A stretch of DNA of 64,000 nt from Pseudomonadota bacterium (GCA_016195085.1 JACQAG010000039.1:62001-126000), one strand, 5' to 3'. Shown: positions 1 to 9,257, numbered from the stretch's first letter. Notes: generated by a model from the letters alone, not told the origin. Made by a program: numbers and translations.

Positions 1-783
1 CAAGAGCGCTCCCATGTCGAGGGCGTAGATGGTCGAGGCCTGCAGAACCTCGGGCACCTCCCCATGCACGATGCGCCGTGCCAGGCCTTCGGCGATCGCG
101 GTCTTGCCGACGCCGGGGTCGCCCACATAGAGCGGATTGTTCTTGGTGCGCCGACACAGGATCTGAATGGTGCGCTCGACCTCATCCGCGCGCCCGATCA
201 AGGGATCGATGCGTCCGGCGGCCGCCTTCTTGTTCAGATTGACGCAATAGGCATCCAGCGCCTCGTGGCCGCGCTTGTTGGACTTCTCGCCGGCGGCGGG
301 AGCCGGCTCCTCGTCCGCACCCTGGACCCGGCGCTGCTCGGTCCGTCCATGCACCTTGGCGATGCCGTGGGAGATGTAGTTGACCGCATCGAAGCGGCTC
401 ATGTCCTGCTCTTGCAGGAAATACACGGCGTGGCTCTCGCGTTCGGAGAAGAGCGCCACCAGCACATTGGCGCCGGTCACCTCGCTGCGTCCGGAGGACT
501 GCACGTGGATGACGGCCCGCTGCACCACCCGCTGAAAACCGGCGGTCGGCTTCGCCTCGTCGGCGCGCTTGGATACGAGCGCCGACAGCTCGCCGTCGAT
601 ATAGGCCGCGAGGTCGCGCCTGAGGCGCTCGACGTCCACCCCGCAGGCCCGGAGCACGGCGATCGCATCCTGGTCTTCGGTCAGCGCCAGCAACAGGTGC
701 TCGAGGGTCGCGTACTCATGATGTCGCTCATTGGCGTGATCGAGGGCGCGGTGCAGGGATTTCTCGAGATTCCGCGACAACAT
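1..783 (-). CDS. clpA: ATP-dependent Clp protease ATP-binding subunit ClpA (partial, N-terminal 261 codons)
   Basis: AAA+ unfoldase that feeds substrates to ClpP in the cytoplasm. The visible part has the double Clp_N repeat (about residues 1-140, beginning [14 protein letters not shown]), a charged linker, and the start of the first AAA+ module with Walker A GDPGVGKT at residues 221-228. The reading frame runs off the left edge of the window, so the second AAA+ domain is not seen. The ATG lies 7 bp after the clpS stop, which fits the usual clpS-clpA operon. Family identity is certain from the N-domain and the clpS neighbour. Confidence 0.96.
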   Translation of the reverse strand, partial: MLSRNLEKSLHRALDHANERHHEYATLEHLLLALTEDQDAIAVLRACGVDVERLRRDLAAYIDGELSALVSKRADEAKPTAGFQRVVQRAVIHVQSSGRSEVTGANVLVALFSERESHAVYFLQEQDMSRFDAVNYISHGIAKVHGRTEQRRVQGADEEPAPAAGEKSNKRGHEALDAYCVNLNKKAAAGRIDPLIGRADEVERTIQILCRRTKNNPLYVGDPGVGKTAIAEGLARRIVHGEVPEVLQASTIYALDMGALL

Positions 784-790
784 GAGACTG

Positions 791-1132
791 CTAATCCTTC
801 TCCAGGGTGCACTGTAGGGGGTGCTGATGCTGGCGCGCGAAATCCATCACCTGAGTCACCTTGGTTTCCGCCACCTCATAAGTATACACCCCACAGATGC
901 CGACGCCGCGATGGTGCACATGCAGCATGATGCGTGTGGCCTCCTCCCGGCTCTTGCCGAAGAAGCGCTCGAGCACATGAACGACGAACTCCATGGGGGT
1001 ATAGTCGTCGTTAAGCATTAAAACTTTGTACATGGACGGCTTCTTGGTCTTCGGCTTCGCCTTGACCACAACCCCCGTCTGCGGGTTGTCACCGCCGCGC
1101 TTGGTGCCATTACCGGTGGCCCGGATCGTCAT
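791..1132 (-). CDS. clpS: ATP-dependent Clp protease adaptor ClpS
   Basis: N-end-rule adaptor, 113 aa. It binds N-terminal bulky hydrophobic residues and delivers N-degron substrates to the ClpA N-domain. The disordered basic N-terminus (residues 1-33) is followed by the core with [10 protein letters not shown] at 41-50, which forms the N-degron pocket, and the [11 protein letters not shown] segment at 71-81 carrying the pocket histidine. Length is normal for the long alphaproteobacterial ClpS1 type. It is the first gene of the clpS-clpA operon. Confidence 0.96.
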   Translation of the reverse strand: MTIRATGNGTKRGGDNPQTGVVVKAKPKTKKPSMYKVLMLNDDYTPMEFVVHVLERFFGKSREEATRIMLHVHHRGVGICGVYTYEVAETKVTQVMDFARQHQHPLQCTLEKD

Positions 1133-1241
1133 CGTGACGCTCGAATCCCATTAGCGAATGGTTCGGAGAAGATCATATTGGATTAAGGGAGCCCGGGAAA
1201 AGGGCCTAGCGACTACATGGCGTTCGCCGTGACATAATGAC

Positions 1242-1275
1242 AACGGCCCGGCGAGGGGTCCCTCGCCGGGCCGTT
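1242..1275. terminator. Strong GC hairpin between the phasin and clpS genes
   Basis: A perfect 16-bp inverted repeat (AACGGCCCGGCGAGGG and its complement) with a 2-nt centre lies 24 bp past the phasin stop codon. Read on the minus strand the stem is followed by a weak T-containing stretch (TTGTCATT), so it most likely ends the phasin transcript and insulates clpS. Confidence 0.75.
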
Positions 1276-1298
1276 TACTTCGATTCGAGTCGACCGGG

Positions 1299-1841
1299 TT
1301 AAGCAGCGATCTGCTTGAACATCCGCTCGACCGTAACGTTCATCCGCGCCTGGATCGGCTCGATCGCCTCATTGGTGGTCTTGACGCTGAGCTCGGAGAA
1401 CTTGGTGGTCTCGACCACGGCCGCATCGAAGCTCTTCTTCGCCCAGTCATTCTGCAGCTCGACGAACTCGCGGAGCGTCTTCGCCGCCATCAACCCCTGC
1501 ACGGCGGCCACGCTCTGCTCGACCGAGGCCTGGGTGAAGCTGACCCACTCCTTGCCGAGGTCTTCCATCGCCTTGGCGACGATGGTGCCGGACTTCACCA
1601 GGGCTTCGTAGTTGTCCTTGGACAGCGCGTTCAGCTCGTCATAGCCCTTGAACAGGGTCTCGCTCGCCTTGGCGACCTGCTCGGAGGTCAGCTGGAGGGC
1701 CTGCTCGTAGTGCTTGGTCGCTGCCGCGGTGCCGGCCTTGATGGCGGTCTCGACGGTTCCCTTGCCGGCGGCGGCGAGGGCTTCGACATGCTTGAAGGCG
1801 TCGTTCGCCGCATCCGCGGCCTTGGTCTTCGGCTGTGCCAT
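1299..1841 (-). CDS. Phasin family protein (PHA granule-associated)
   Basis: 180-aa protein starting MAQPKTKAADAAN, with the helical, Ala/Lys/Glu-rich sequence of the short phasin family (TIGR01841/Phasin_2). Phasins coat polyhydroxyalkanoate granules and control their size and number. The core (about residues 15-170) is predicted as long amphipathic helices without Cys or membrane segments. Two in-frame ATGs 6 bp apart (1847 and 1841) share the Shine-Dalgarno GGAGAGG; the second has the better spacing (about 9 nt). An upstream open extension to 2117 runs through the promoter and is not coding. Transcription is probably controlled by a PhaR-type repressor (see 1932-2002). Confidence 0.9.
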   Translation of the reverse strand: MAQPKTKAADAANDAFKHVEALAAAGKGTVETAIKAGTAAATKHYEQALQLTSEQVAKASETLFKGYDELNALSKDNYEALVKSGTIVAKAMEDLGKEWVSFTQASVEQSVAAVQGLMAAKTLREFVELQNDWAKKSFDAAVVETTKFSELSVKTTNEAIEPIQARMNVTVERMFKQIAA

Positions 1842-1931
1842 AATCATTTTCCTCTCCGATGGTGGCGGCGAACCGATGTTTCGGTCGCCTTGCGTATGAT
1901 GTCCCGGCGGGTCCGCCGCCCAACAACATTT

Positions 1932-2002
1932 TGCTGCAGCGCAGCATGCAACTAAAATAGGCACTGCAGCCCTATTGTCAAGACCCCTTTGCAGTGCAGC
2001 AA
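1932..2002. promoter_or_regulatory. Putative PhaR operator sites around the phasin promoter
   Basis: Positions 1932-1946 hold a perfect inverted repeat TGCTGC-AGC-GCAGCA, containing CTGC-N3-GCAG, the motif reported for PhaR in alphaproteobacteria. A second site at 1989-2002 reads TTGCTGCACTGCAA on the minus strand (CTGC-N3-GCAA). A half-site-like CTGCAG lies in the promoter spacer. The sites sit just after the -10 and just before the -35, a good layout for repression that is relieved when PHA accumulates. Confidence 0.65.
1954..1981 (-). promoter_or_regulatory. Sigma-70-type promoter of the phasin gene
   Basis: On the minus strand TTGACA (1981-1976) is followed after 16 nt by TATTTT (1959-1954). 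The -35 is a perfect consensus match. The predicted start of transcription is about 1947, leaving a leader of about 100 nt before the phasin start codon. Confidence 0.7.
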
Positions 2003-2278
2003 GATTGGGAAGGGGCCGGGCTGGAACACGGCCTGCGGCCGGCGGCGGCCGGGCGTCGACCCGACGCGGGTCCATCCCCCGGCACCAGCGCAGAATCCGG
2101 GCTGCAATCCACCGCAAGGCGAGTCGCTCGATGCGATTCGGGCATCGATTCCGAAGGAATTGTTCAGGTTTTCGTTTATGTACTGCGAAATCAACGCTTT
2201 ATAAAAAAGTACTCAACTTTTCATGAGGCTCGTGCCATAACATAGCCATATTTCGGCGGGGTTCGGGGAGTGGCGGGG
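2003..2278. other. Intergenic region with no gene recognised
   Basis: Open frames here are short, overlap one another on one strand and resemble no family. AT-rich tracts near 2198-2245 may hold the promoter of the carboxypeptidase gene, but no clear -35/-10 pair was found. Confidence 0.5.
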
Positions 2279-3568
2279 ATGCGGTCGGGTTACCTGGCGT
2301 ATGTCTCTCGTGCAATCTGGGCACTCCTAATAGCCTTTTCTTTCACCTCCACCCTCAGGCCGGCGAGTGCGGCCGAGCGCTACGCCTCCTTCGTCATCGA
2401 GGCCGATACCGGCCGGGTCCTGCATCAGGTCAATGCGGACGAGCTCCGCTACCCGGCCTCGCTCACCAAGATGATGACGGCCTACCTCACCTTCGAGGCC
2501 CTCAGGAACGGCGCGCTCAAGCTCAACCAGCCGTTGCCGGTCTCCAAGCACGCCACCGAGGTAATCCCTTCCAAGCTCGGCGTCCTCCCCGGCCAGACCA
2601 TCACCGTCGAGCAGGCCGTTCTCGGCATCGCCATCAAATCGGCCAACGATGCGGCCATCGTTCTGGCCGAGGCGATCGGCGGCACCGAGCGTGACTTCGC
2701 CCGGATGATGACCCAACGCGCCCGCCAGCTCGGCATGACGCGCACCACCTTCGCCAATGCCCACGGCCTGCCCAATTTGAAGCAAGTGACGACCGCGCGC
2801 GACATGGCGACGCTCGCCCAAGCGCTGCTCCGCGACTACCCCCGGCAGTACCGCTATTTCTCGACCGAAGAATTCACGTTCAACGGGGCCACCCTTCGAA
2901 ATCACGATCATCTCCTCGGCAAGTACGAGGGCGCCGATGGCATCAAAACCGGTTTCACCGGGCGTTCCGGCTTCAATCTCGTGAGCTCGGCGGTTCGCGA
3001 CGGCAAGCGGGTGATCGCGGTGATATTCGGCGGCCAAAGCGCGCGGACGCGCGACGCGCACATGGTCGATCTGCTCGATGACGGCTTCCGCTCGATTGAG
3101 ATCCGCACCGCCAACGCGGCGCAGCCGGTCAAGCCCAAGATCAAGCCTGAACCCGATGAGGAGGCGCCGGCGACCATCGTCGCCGCCGCGGCCACCCAAC
3201 CGGCGAGCACGCCCGCGAAAAAGCCCAAGGTCTTCGTCAACACCCCGGCGCCTGCGGTCGAGGTCGAGCAAGGCGACACCGTCGATGGCCCGACTTGGGG
3301 CATTCAGGTCGGTGCCTTCAAATCGGCGAGCCAGGCCAAGCACGCCGTCGCCGACGCCAAGCGCCACGACCGGGCGCTCTTGGCCAATGCCCGGATCGAT
3401 CTGTCGGTGGCCAAGACCTCGGAAGGCCGCATGCATCGGGCCCGCTTCGTCGGGCTCACCGAAACCCAATCCCGCGCCGCCTGCCGGGCCCTCAAGCAGC
3501 AGAAGCAGATCTGCGTGCCGGTATCGCCCACCGGCCAGCTCGTCCGCGCCACCTCGCGCGCGAGCTAG
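2279..3568 (+). CDS. D-alanyl-D-alanine carboxypeptidase (PBP5/6-like) with C-terminal SPOR domain
   Basis: Serine-type DD-peptidase (peptidase S11) that trims the terminal D-Ala of peptidoglycan stem peptides in the periplasm. A signal peptide ends near ASA-AERYA (residue 32). The three catalytic motifs are present: SLTK at 61-64 (nucleophile Ser61), SAN at 121-123 and KTG at 223-225. A Pro/Ala/Lys linker follows, and from about residue 338 a SPOR domain (TWGIQVGAFKSASQAKHAV), which binds denuded glycan at the septum. SPOR replaces the usual C-terminal amphipathic anchor. The ATG at 2279 was chosen because GGGGAG lies 9 nt upstream; the GTG at 2270 has no room for a binding site. Confidence 0.92.
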   Translation: MRSGYLAYVSRAIWALLIAFSFTSTLRPASAAERYASFVIEADTGRVLHQVNADELRYPASLTKMMTAYLTFEALRNGALKLNQPLPVSKHATEVIPSKLGVLPGQTITVEQAVLGIAIKSANDAAIVLAEAIGGTERDFARMMTQRARQLGMTRTTFANAHGLPNLKQVTTARDMATLAQALLRDYPRQYRYFSTEEFTFNGATLRNHDHLLGKYEGADGIKTGFTGRSGFNLVSSAVRDGKRVIAVIFGGQSARTRDAHMVDLLDDGFRSIEIRTANAAQPVKPKIKPEPDEEAPATIVAAAATQPASTPAKKPKVFVNTPAPAVEVEQGDTVDGPTWGIQVGAFKSASQAKHAVADAKRHDRALLANARIDLSVAKTSEGRMHRARFVGLTETQSRAACRALKQQKQICVPVSPTGQLVRATSRAS

Positions 3569-3584
3569 ACCGAGACCGCCAAAA

Positions 3585-3687
3585 GCCCCCACCCCGACCC
3601 TCCCCCGCCTCCGGCGAGGGAGGGAGAGCTGACCGCGTTTTTTACCCCCTCCCCCACGCTTGCGTGGGGGAGGGTCGGGGTGGGGGC
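3585..3687. repeat. C-rich palindromic intergenic element, copy 1
   Basis: Terminal arms at 3585-3606 and 3666-3687 are a perfect 22-bp inverted repeat beginning GCCCCCACCCCGACCC. Inside are a smaller GCGAGGGAGGG segment and a hairpin around CCCCCACGC/GCGTGGGGG preceded by a T run. It lies between the convergent stops of the carboxypeptidase and phosphomannomutase genes and may end both transcripts. Related copies are at 30012-30132 and 53480-53582. Confidence 0.85.
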
Positions 3688-3705
3688 AATGCGGATGTGA
3701 TGGCG

Positions 3706-5106
3706 CTAATGCCCGGCCGTGGCCTTTTCCGGCAGGTCGAGGCCGCTTGCTTGCAGGAGCCCGCCTAGATCGGCCTTGAGCCGCTCCAGGCCTTTGGCGG
3801 TCTTCGCCTCCAGGCGGGCCGTCAGCGCCGCCTGGGTGTTGGAGGCGCGCAACAGCCACCAGCCATCCTCGGTCTGCACCCTGACCCCGTCGATGGTATT
3901 GACCCGGCGCCCGGGCTCGGCGGCTAGCCGCGCCCTGATCTCCTCGACGACGGCGAATTTGCGCTCATCCGGGCAGTCGAAGCGCAGCTCCGGGGTGTTC
4001 ACCATCTGAGGCAGGCGATCGCGCAAGGCCGAAAGCGGCTCCCTACGGTTGGCGAGCATCTGAATGAGCCTGACGGCGGCGAACAGCGCGTCGTCGAAGC
4101 CGTACCACCCATCGGCAAAGAAGATGTGGCCGCTCATCTCGCCCGCCAGCGGCGCGCCGAGCTCGGCCATCTTCGCCTTGATCAGCGAGTGGCCGCTCTT
4201 CCACATGACCGGCTTGCCGCCGAGCTCGGCGATGCGGTCGAACAGCACCTGGCTCGCCTTCACGTCGGCGATGATGGTGGCGCCGGGATGGCGGGCGAGC
4301 ACGTCCTCGGCCAGGATGGCGATGAGCTGATCGCCCCAGACGATGCCGCCCTTTTCGTCGACGACGCCGATCCGGTCGCCATCGCCATCGAAGCCGATGC
4401 CGAGATCGGCCTTGCGGACCCTAACCTCATTGATCAGCTGCTCCAGATTCTCGGCCACCGTCGGATCGGGGTGGTGATTGGGAAAGGTGCCGTCAACCTC
4501 GACATTGAGGAGGAAGTGCCGGGCGCGAAGCCGCATGCAGATCTCGTTCGTGGGCGGACCGGCGGCACCATTGCCGCTGTCCCAGACGATGACGAGGTCG
4601 CGGTCCTCGGGCGCCTCATAGTCGCGCATGACCCGGTCGCCATAGTCGTTGTGGATCTTGCGCCGCTCGACCGCACCCTCGCCCTGGGCGAAGCGGCCGG
4701 ATTCCGAGAGCCGGCCCAGCTCCTGAATGTCGGCGCCGAAGAACGCCTTCTTGCCCAACATCATCTTGAAGCCGTTGTGGCTGGGCGGGTTATGCGAGCC
4801 GGTCACCATGATCCCGCCATCGGCCGGCAGCTCGAAGACCGCGTAATAGAGCATCGGGGTGGAGACGATGCCGAGGTCGACCACGTCGACGCCGGCGGCA
4901 TTGAGGCCGCCGATCAGCGCTTGGGCGAGCTCGGGCGAGGTGAGCCTGCCGTCGCGCCCGACCGCCGCCTTGCGTCCGCCCGCTTCGCGAATGCGCGTGC
5001 CGAAGGCCCGCCCCAACGCCGCGGCATCGGCCTGGGACAGCGTTTCGCCGACCACGCCCCTGATGTCGTATTCGCGAAGGACGGTTGGGTGAAAGCGGTG
5101 GCTCAC
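3706..5106 (-). CDS. Phosphomannomutase/phosphoglucomutase (AlgC/ManB family)
   Basis: 466-aa alpha-D-phosphohexomutase interconverting hexose-6-phosphate and hexose-1-phosphate for surface polysaccharide precursors. The phosphoserine loop [11 protein letters not shown] has Ser104, the Mg2+ loop DGDGDR is at 240-245, the sugar-specificity loop GEMSGH follows in domain 3, and the C-terminal phosphate-binding loop contains [12 protein letters not shown]. The GTG start overlaps the upstream ugd stop codon by 4 nt (GTGA), so the two genes are co-translated. Longer upstream frames lie inside ugd. Whether mannose or glucose is preferred cannot be read from the sequence. Confidence 0.93.
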   Translation of the reverse strand: MSHRFHPTVLREYDIRGVVGETLSQADAAALGRAFGTRIREAGGRKAAVGRDGRLTSPELAQALIGGLNAAGVDVVDLGIVSTPMLYYAVFELPADGGIMVTGSHNPPSHNGFKMMLGKKAFFGADIQELGRLSESGRFAQGEGAVERRKIHNDYGDRVMRDYEAPEDRDLVIVWDSGNGAAGPPTNEICMRLRARHFLLNVEVDGTFPNHHPDPTVAENLEQLINEVRVRKADLGIGFDGDGDRIGVVDEKGGIVWGDQLIAILAEDVLARHPGATIIADVKASQVLFDRIAELGGKPVMWKSGHSLIKAKMAELGAPLAGEMSGHIFFADGWYGFDDALFAAVRLIQMLANRREPLSALRDRLPQMVNTPELRFDCPDERKFAVVEEIRARLAAEPGRRVNTIDGVRVQTEDGWWLLRASNTQAALTARLEAKTAKGLERLKADLGGLLQASGLDLPEKATAGH

Positions 5107-6443
5107 TGCGCCGCCTCGGCCGCGTGCCTGGGGGAGCGCCAGGGGCGCCCGACGGAGCTGTACTCGAAACCGGCCGCGGCCATCTCCTCGGGATTGTAGA
5201 CGTTGCGCAAGTCGACCATGACCGGGCGCCGCATCAGCTGCTTCACCCGGGCGAGGTCGAGCTGGCGAAACTCGTTCCACTCCGTCACCAGCACCAGCGT
5301 GTCGGCCGCTTCCATGGTCTCGTAGGCGTTCTGGCACCAGGTGACGCCGGTTAACAGCTTCTTCGCCTCCTCCATGCCTTGCGGATCGAAGACGCGCACG
5401 GCGGCACCTTCGGCGATCAAGGACGGAATGATGTCGAGGCTGGGACTGTCGCGCATGTCATCGGTGTTGGGCTTGAAGGTGAGGCCGAGGATGGCGACGG
5501 TCTTGCCCCTGGCCGAGCCGCCGAGCGCGCGCTTCACCCGTCCGGCCATGCTCTTCTTGCGCTTGTCGTTGATGTCGATCACGGTCTCGACGATACGCAA
5601 GGGCGAGGCGGCCGCCTGCGCGGTCTTCACCAGGGCCAGCGTGTCCTTGGGGAAGCAGGAGCCGCCATAGCCCGGGCCGGGATGCAGGAACTTGCGGCCG
5701 ATGCGGCCGTCGAGGCCGATGCCGCGGGCGACGTCGTGCACGTCGGCGCCGAGCTTCTCGCAGAGATCGGCGATCTCGTTGATGAAGGTGATCTTGGTCG
5801 CAAGGAAGGTGTTGGCCGCGTATTTGATCAGCTCGGAGGTCTCGAGCGAGGTGAACAGGATCGGCGTCTCGATGAGATAGAGCGGCCGATAGATGCCGCC
5901 CATGAGCTCGCGGGCGCGCTCGCTCGTGGTGCCGATGACCACCCGGTCGGGCCGGCGGAAGTCCTCGATCGCCGAGCCTTCGCGCAGGAACTCCGGGTTG
6001 GAGACGACGTCGAAATCCGCCTCCGGCCGGACCCGCCGGATGATGCGCTCGACCTCGCGGCCGGTGCCGACCGGGACCGTCGACTTGGTAACCACCACCG
6101 TGTAGCCGCTGAGCGCCCGGCCGATCTCCTCGGCCGCGCCATAGACATAGCTCAGATCCGCGTGCCCGTCGCCGCGGCGCGACGGCGTGCCGACGGCGAT
6201 GAAGACCGCATCGGCCTCGGCCACCGCCTGGGCAAGCGCGGTCGTGAAGGAGAGGCGTCCGGCCTTGACGTTGCCCTCGACCAGCGCCCCCAGCCCCGGC
6301 TCGTAGATCGGCATTTCGCCGCGCTTCAGGCGCTCGATCTTGCTCGTATCCTTGTCGACGCAGGTCACGCTCACGCCGAACTCGGAAAAGCAGGCGCCGG
6401 ACACCAGGCCGACATAGCCCGTGCCGATCATGGCGATGCGCAT
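5103..6443 (-). CDS. ugd: UDP-glucose 6-dehydrogenase
   Basis: 446-aa enzyme oxidising UDP-glucose to UDP-glucuronate with two NAD+. The Rossmann nucleotide motif [10 protein letters not shown] is at residues 7-16, the central domain contains [16 protein letters not shown], and the catalytic cysteine Cys263 sits in [10 protein letters not shown]. Length is normal. It lies 36 bp after galU, whose product makes its substrate, and its stop overlaps the start of the phosphohexomutase gene. The three genes form a sugar-nucleotide operon. Confidence 0.95.
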   Translation of the reverse strand: MRIAMIGTGYVGLVSGACFSEFGVSVTCVDKDTSKIERLKRGEMPIYEPGLGALVEGNVKAGRLSFTTALAQAVAEADAVFIAVGTPSRRGDGHADLSYVYGAAEEIGRALSGYTVVVTKSTVPVGTGREVERIIRRVRPEADFDVVSNPEFLREGSAIEDFRRPDRVVIGTTSERARELMGGIYRPLYLIETPILFTSLETSELIKYAANTFLATKITFINEIADLCEKLGADVHDVARGIGLDGRIGRKFLHPGPGYGGSCFPKDTLALVKTAQAAASPLRIVETVIDINDKRKKSMAGRVKRALGGSARGKTVAILGLTFKPNTDDMRDSPSLDIIPSLIAEGAAVRVFDPQGMEEAKKLLTGVTWCQNAYETMEAADTLVLVTEWNEFRQLDLARVKQLMRRPVMVDLRNVYNPEEMAAAGFEYSSVGRPWRSPRHAAEAAQ

Positions 6444-6479
6444 GGCTTGCTCCGTGTCTTAATTCGTCTGAGGTGCCGG

Positions 6480-7364
6480 TCAGCGGTAGCGCGCGAGGAT
6501 GTCGCGCACCCGGTCGACCATGTCGGGTCGCTTCAAGGCAAAGGCAATATTCGCATCGAGAAAGCCGACCCGCGTCCCGCAATCGAAGCGGCGCCCCTCG
6601 AAGGCGACGCCATGGAACGGACCATTGCCGATCATCCGCGCCAAGGCATCGGTCAGCTGGATCTCGTCGCCCGAGCCGCGGTGGCCCCTGGCCAAATGCC
6701 CGAAGACCGCCGGCTGCAGGATATAGCGGCCGACCACCGCCAAGGTCGACGGTGCCACCTCGGGCTCCGGCTTCTCCACCAGGCCCAAGACCTCGACCAG
6801 CGCGCCCTCGGTCTTCCCCGGCCTGACCACGCCGTAGCTCTTGGTCTGCGCCCGGTCGACCTGCATCACCGCCACCAGATTGCCGCCGGTGTCCCGGTAA
6901 TGCTCCATCATCTGCTGCAGGCAGGGCCGGTCGGACAGGATGAGGTCGTCGGCCAGCAGCACAGCCACCGGCTCGTCGGCAACCAGGTTGCGGGCGCACC
7001 AGACGGCGTGGCCGAGCCCGAGCGGCTCCTGCTGGCGCGTATAGGCGACCTGGCCCGGCTCCGGCAGGCTATCCATGAGCTCCTGGTATTCCGCGGTCTT
7101 GCCCCGCTGGCGCAAGGTCTCGGCCAGCTCGTAGCTGTGATCGAAGTGATCCTCGATGGCGCTCTTGCCGCGCCCGGTGACGAAGACGAACTCCTCGATG
7201 CCGGCGGCCCGCGCCTCCTCGACCGCGTATTGGATCAAGGGCTTGTCGACGACGGGCAGCATCTCCTTGGGCATCGCCTTGGTCGCCGGCAAGAACCGGG
7301 TGCCAAGACCGCCGACCGGGAAGATAGCCTTGCGCACCCGCGTATTCGCCCGGGCCTTTGCCAT
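6480..7364 (-). CDS. galU: UTP-glucose-1-phosphate uridylyltransferase
   Basis: 294-aa nucleotidyltransferase making UDP-glucose from UTP and glucose-1-phosphate. The nucleotide-binding signature GGLGTRFLPATKAMPKEMLP is at residues 18-37, followed by VVDKPLIQYAVEEA. The ATG at 7364 has AAGGAAA about 4 nt upstream and gives MAKARANTRVRKAIFP; a longer start at 7400 adds 12 residues without family support. It heads the galU-ugd-manB group. Confidence 0.95.
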   Translation of the reverse strand: MAKARANTRVRKAIFPVGGLGTRFLPATKAMPKEMLPVVDKPLIQYAVEEARAAGIEEFVFVTGRGKSAIEDHFDHSYELAETLRQRGKTAEYQELMDSLPEPGQVAYTRQQEPLGLGHAVWCARNLVADEPVAVLLADDLILSDRPCLQQMMEHYRDTGGNLVAVMQVDRAQTKSYGVVRPGKTEGALVEVLGLVEKPEPEVAPSTLAVVGRYILQPAVFGHLARGHRGSGDEIQLTDALARMIGNGPFHGVAFEGRRFDCGTRVGFLDANIAFALKRPDMVDRVRDILARYR

Positions 7365-7438
7365 AGATTTCCTTGTTTTCGGGACGGCGCTATGTGCCAC
7401 AGGCGGCCTGGCACCGCAAGGCGCGGCTGGAAGCGGGC

Positions 7439-8149
7439 TCAGCCGCCAAGGAGCACGTCCTTGGCCTGGTTGATCTGGGCGGCGAGGTAAGTCGAGCCGC
7501 CGCGGTCGGGATGATTGGCCAGCATGAGCCGGCGATGCGCCTCGCGGACCTCCTCGGCCGCGGCACCGGGCTCCAGCCCGAGCACGCGAAAAGCCTCGGC
7601 CCGGCCCATCGGCCCGGAAGGCGGGCGGGGCTCGGAGCGATCGCCCGCCTTCTCCTCCCGGTCGCGCCAGGCGCTGCCATGGAGGCGGTCGAGATAGGTC
7701 TCCAGCACCTGCGCCGAGGCCGGATCGTCCCTGCGAACCTCCTCGAGGAGGGCCAACAGCTCGGGAAGCGCCAGGCTCTCGAGCGCCCTGCCGGCATACG
7801 GCCCGGCCAGCACCTGCCCGGTCACCGAGCCGGTGTCATGGTCGAGCACGACCTGGAGATAGGTGGTCTCCAGCGCCGAGCTTTGTCCGGCGCTGGGGCC
7901 GGCGGCGTTCCGCGCCATGGTCCAGAGCGAGCGCCAGCGCGCCGCGAGGGGATAGAGGAGCGCTCCTAAGCTCGCGACCAGGCCGAGGCCGCCGCGGAAC
8001 AGCAGGAACAGCCCGACCGCCAGCGCCAGCGTGATCGCCACGATCTTGACGGTGCCGGCGAGCCGCTTGGGATCGGCATGGACGAACCAGTGGACGAGCA
8101 GGACGACACCGACGAGGAGGACCACGCCGAAGAGGAGGTAGACGGGCAT
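7439..8149 (-). CDS. Membrane-anchored J-domain protein
   Basis: 236-aa protein with two N-terminal membrane helices (about residues 3-20 and 36-68), a soluble middle (about 85-180), and a C-terminal J-domain beginning near [13 protein letters not shown] with the HPD tripeptide at 213-215 (ANHPDRGGS). The C-terminal J-domain behind a membrane anchor resembles Tim14/DjlC-like co-chaperones, which recruit DnaK to a membrane site; the partner is unknown. The ATG is 9 bp after the stop of the VWA gene, so the two are likely co-expressed. Confidence 0.82.
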   Translation of the reverse strand: MPVYLLFGVVLLVGVVLLVHWFVHADPKRLAGTVKIVAITLALAVGLFLLFRGGLGLVASLGALLYPLAARWRSLWTMARNAAGPSAGQSSALETTYLQVVLDHDTGSVTGQVLAGPYAGRALESLALPELLALLEEVRRDDPASAQVLETYLDRLHGSAWRDREEKAGDRSEPRPPSGPMGRAEAFRVLGLEPGAAAEEVREAHRRLMLANHPDRGGSTYLAAQINQAKDVLLGG

Positions 8150-8158
8150 GGCGGGAGG

Positions 8159-8875
8159 TCAGGGTTCGAGGCGACGCGTCAGCAGGAGCGCGCCGCCGCC
8201 GACTTTCCGACCGTAGTCGCCCAAGGCCTTGCGGCCGCCGGCCGCATAGACGGCAACCGCGCTCAACAGCTCGCGCAGCTGGCGCGCGCTGCCGGCATCG
8301 AAGGGGCAGTAGGCCCCACGGGATAGTTTGGCGATCTCTTCAAAGGCGCGGCGCGCCTTCGGCTCGCCCCCCTCGTGGAAGATGAAGACGGGCACGCCCA
8401 GGAGACCGAGCTCGCCGGCGAGGTGGCCGAGCTGGTCCACATCCTCCTCGAGGTGGTCGCCGACGAAGACGAGAGCGTTCACCCGGGCGCGCTTGGTCTC
8501 GGCCAGCACATGGGTCAGCACCTTGCCGATCTGCGTGCGTCCGGCAAGGCAGCGGACACCGGTCATCTGGCGCAAGAGACCGTCCGCCTCGCGGAACCAA
8601 GGGCTCGCGTTGAATTCACCGAAGCCTTGGTAGTGGACGAGCTGGATCTCGAGCCCGCCCAGCCCATGGGCCTCGCGGAACATCTCCGCCTGGATATGGC
8701 TCGCCTGGTCCCAGGTCGCCTCGCGGCTGGCGGTGGCATCGAGCGCGAAGACGAGCCGGCCCCGCCCCTCGCCGCGAACGGCCGGAGGGTGCAGGCGCAT
8801 CTTGGCAAGGAAGGTGTCGACCGCGGTCGGGCCGCTCACCTTCGCCGGCGGCAACTTGTCGCTGGGCCCGGGCAT
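8159..8875 (-). CDS. VWA-domain protein of unknown function
   Basis: 238-aa soluble protein with a von Willebrand A fold: strand LVFALDATASREATWDQ (residues 41-57) carries the metal-site motif as DATAS (46-50), a DxTxS variant of DxSxS. It is followed by helix HIQAEMFREA, GRTQIGKVLTHVL, and VNALVFVGDHLEEDVDQL, where Asp/Glu could complete the site. No signal peptide or membrane segment. It precedes the J-domain gene by 9 bp. Its function is not known. Confidence 0.78.
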   Translation of the reverse strand: MPGPSDKLPPAKVSGPTAVDTFLAKMRLHPPAVRGEGRGRLVFALDATASREATWDQASHIQAEMFREAHGLGGLEIQLVHYQGFGEFNASPWFREADGLLRQMTGVRCLAGRTQIGKVLTHVLAETKRARVNALVFVGDHLEEDVDQLGHLAGELGLLGVPVFIFHEGGEPKARRAFEEIAKLSRGAYCPFDAGSARQLRELLSAVAVYAAGGRKALGDYGRKVGGGALLLTRRLEP

Positions 8876-8960
8876 TGCCCATTATGTCGGCGAAACCCGC
8901 CCGAGTTCCAGATGCTGCTTTGCCTTGGCGGAGGCGGCGGGAACTCGGCTCGTCATCCGC

Positions 8961-9257
8961 TTACGCGGCATGCAACGCCTTCTGCACCGCCTTCGGCGCG
9001 CGATCGATGACGATTAGGTAGGCCCGCGTCGGCCCTTCCGGTTGACGCTTGCCTTGTTCCCAATGACGCAGCGTGTTGACGCTGAACCCGAATCGGCCGG
9101 CAAACTCCTCTTGAGTCATGCCAAGCTTCATTCGGATCGCCCGGACATTGATCAGCGCCGGCACGTGGACGCGGTATTCGCTTTCCTTCGCCTCGCCGCG
9201 CGCATAAGCAACGGCCTCTCCAAGGCCGCGCCGAATGCCGTCAGCCACCTTGCTCAT
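8961..9257 (-). CDS. HigA-type antitoxin, XRE-family HTH protein
   Basis: 98-aa protein with a helix-turn-helix at about residues 48-72 (MTQEEFAGRFGFSVNTLRHWEQGKRQP), the form seen in antitoxins paired with RelE/HigB toxins. The N-terminal part likely wraps the toxin. Its ATG overlaps the toxin stop by 4 nt, and the toxin comes first, which is the HigBA order. It probably represses its own operon. Confidence 0.88.
   Translation of the reverse strand: MSKVADGIRRGLGEAVAYARGEAKESEYRVHVPALINVRAIRMKLGMTQEEFAGRFGFSVNTLRHWEQGKRQPEGPTRAYLIVIDRAPKAVQKALHAA

Noticed and set aside
3585-3687. CRISPR-like array
   Set aside because: Repeats are inverted, not direct, and spaced once; no spacers and no cas genes in the window.
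5379-7490. 703-codon plus-strand open frame opposite ugd and galU
   Set aside because: It mirrors two well-supported enzymes codon for codon, has no recognisable domain, and long antisense frames are expected in GC-rich genes.
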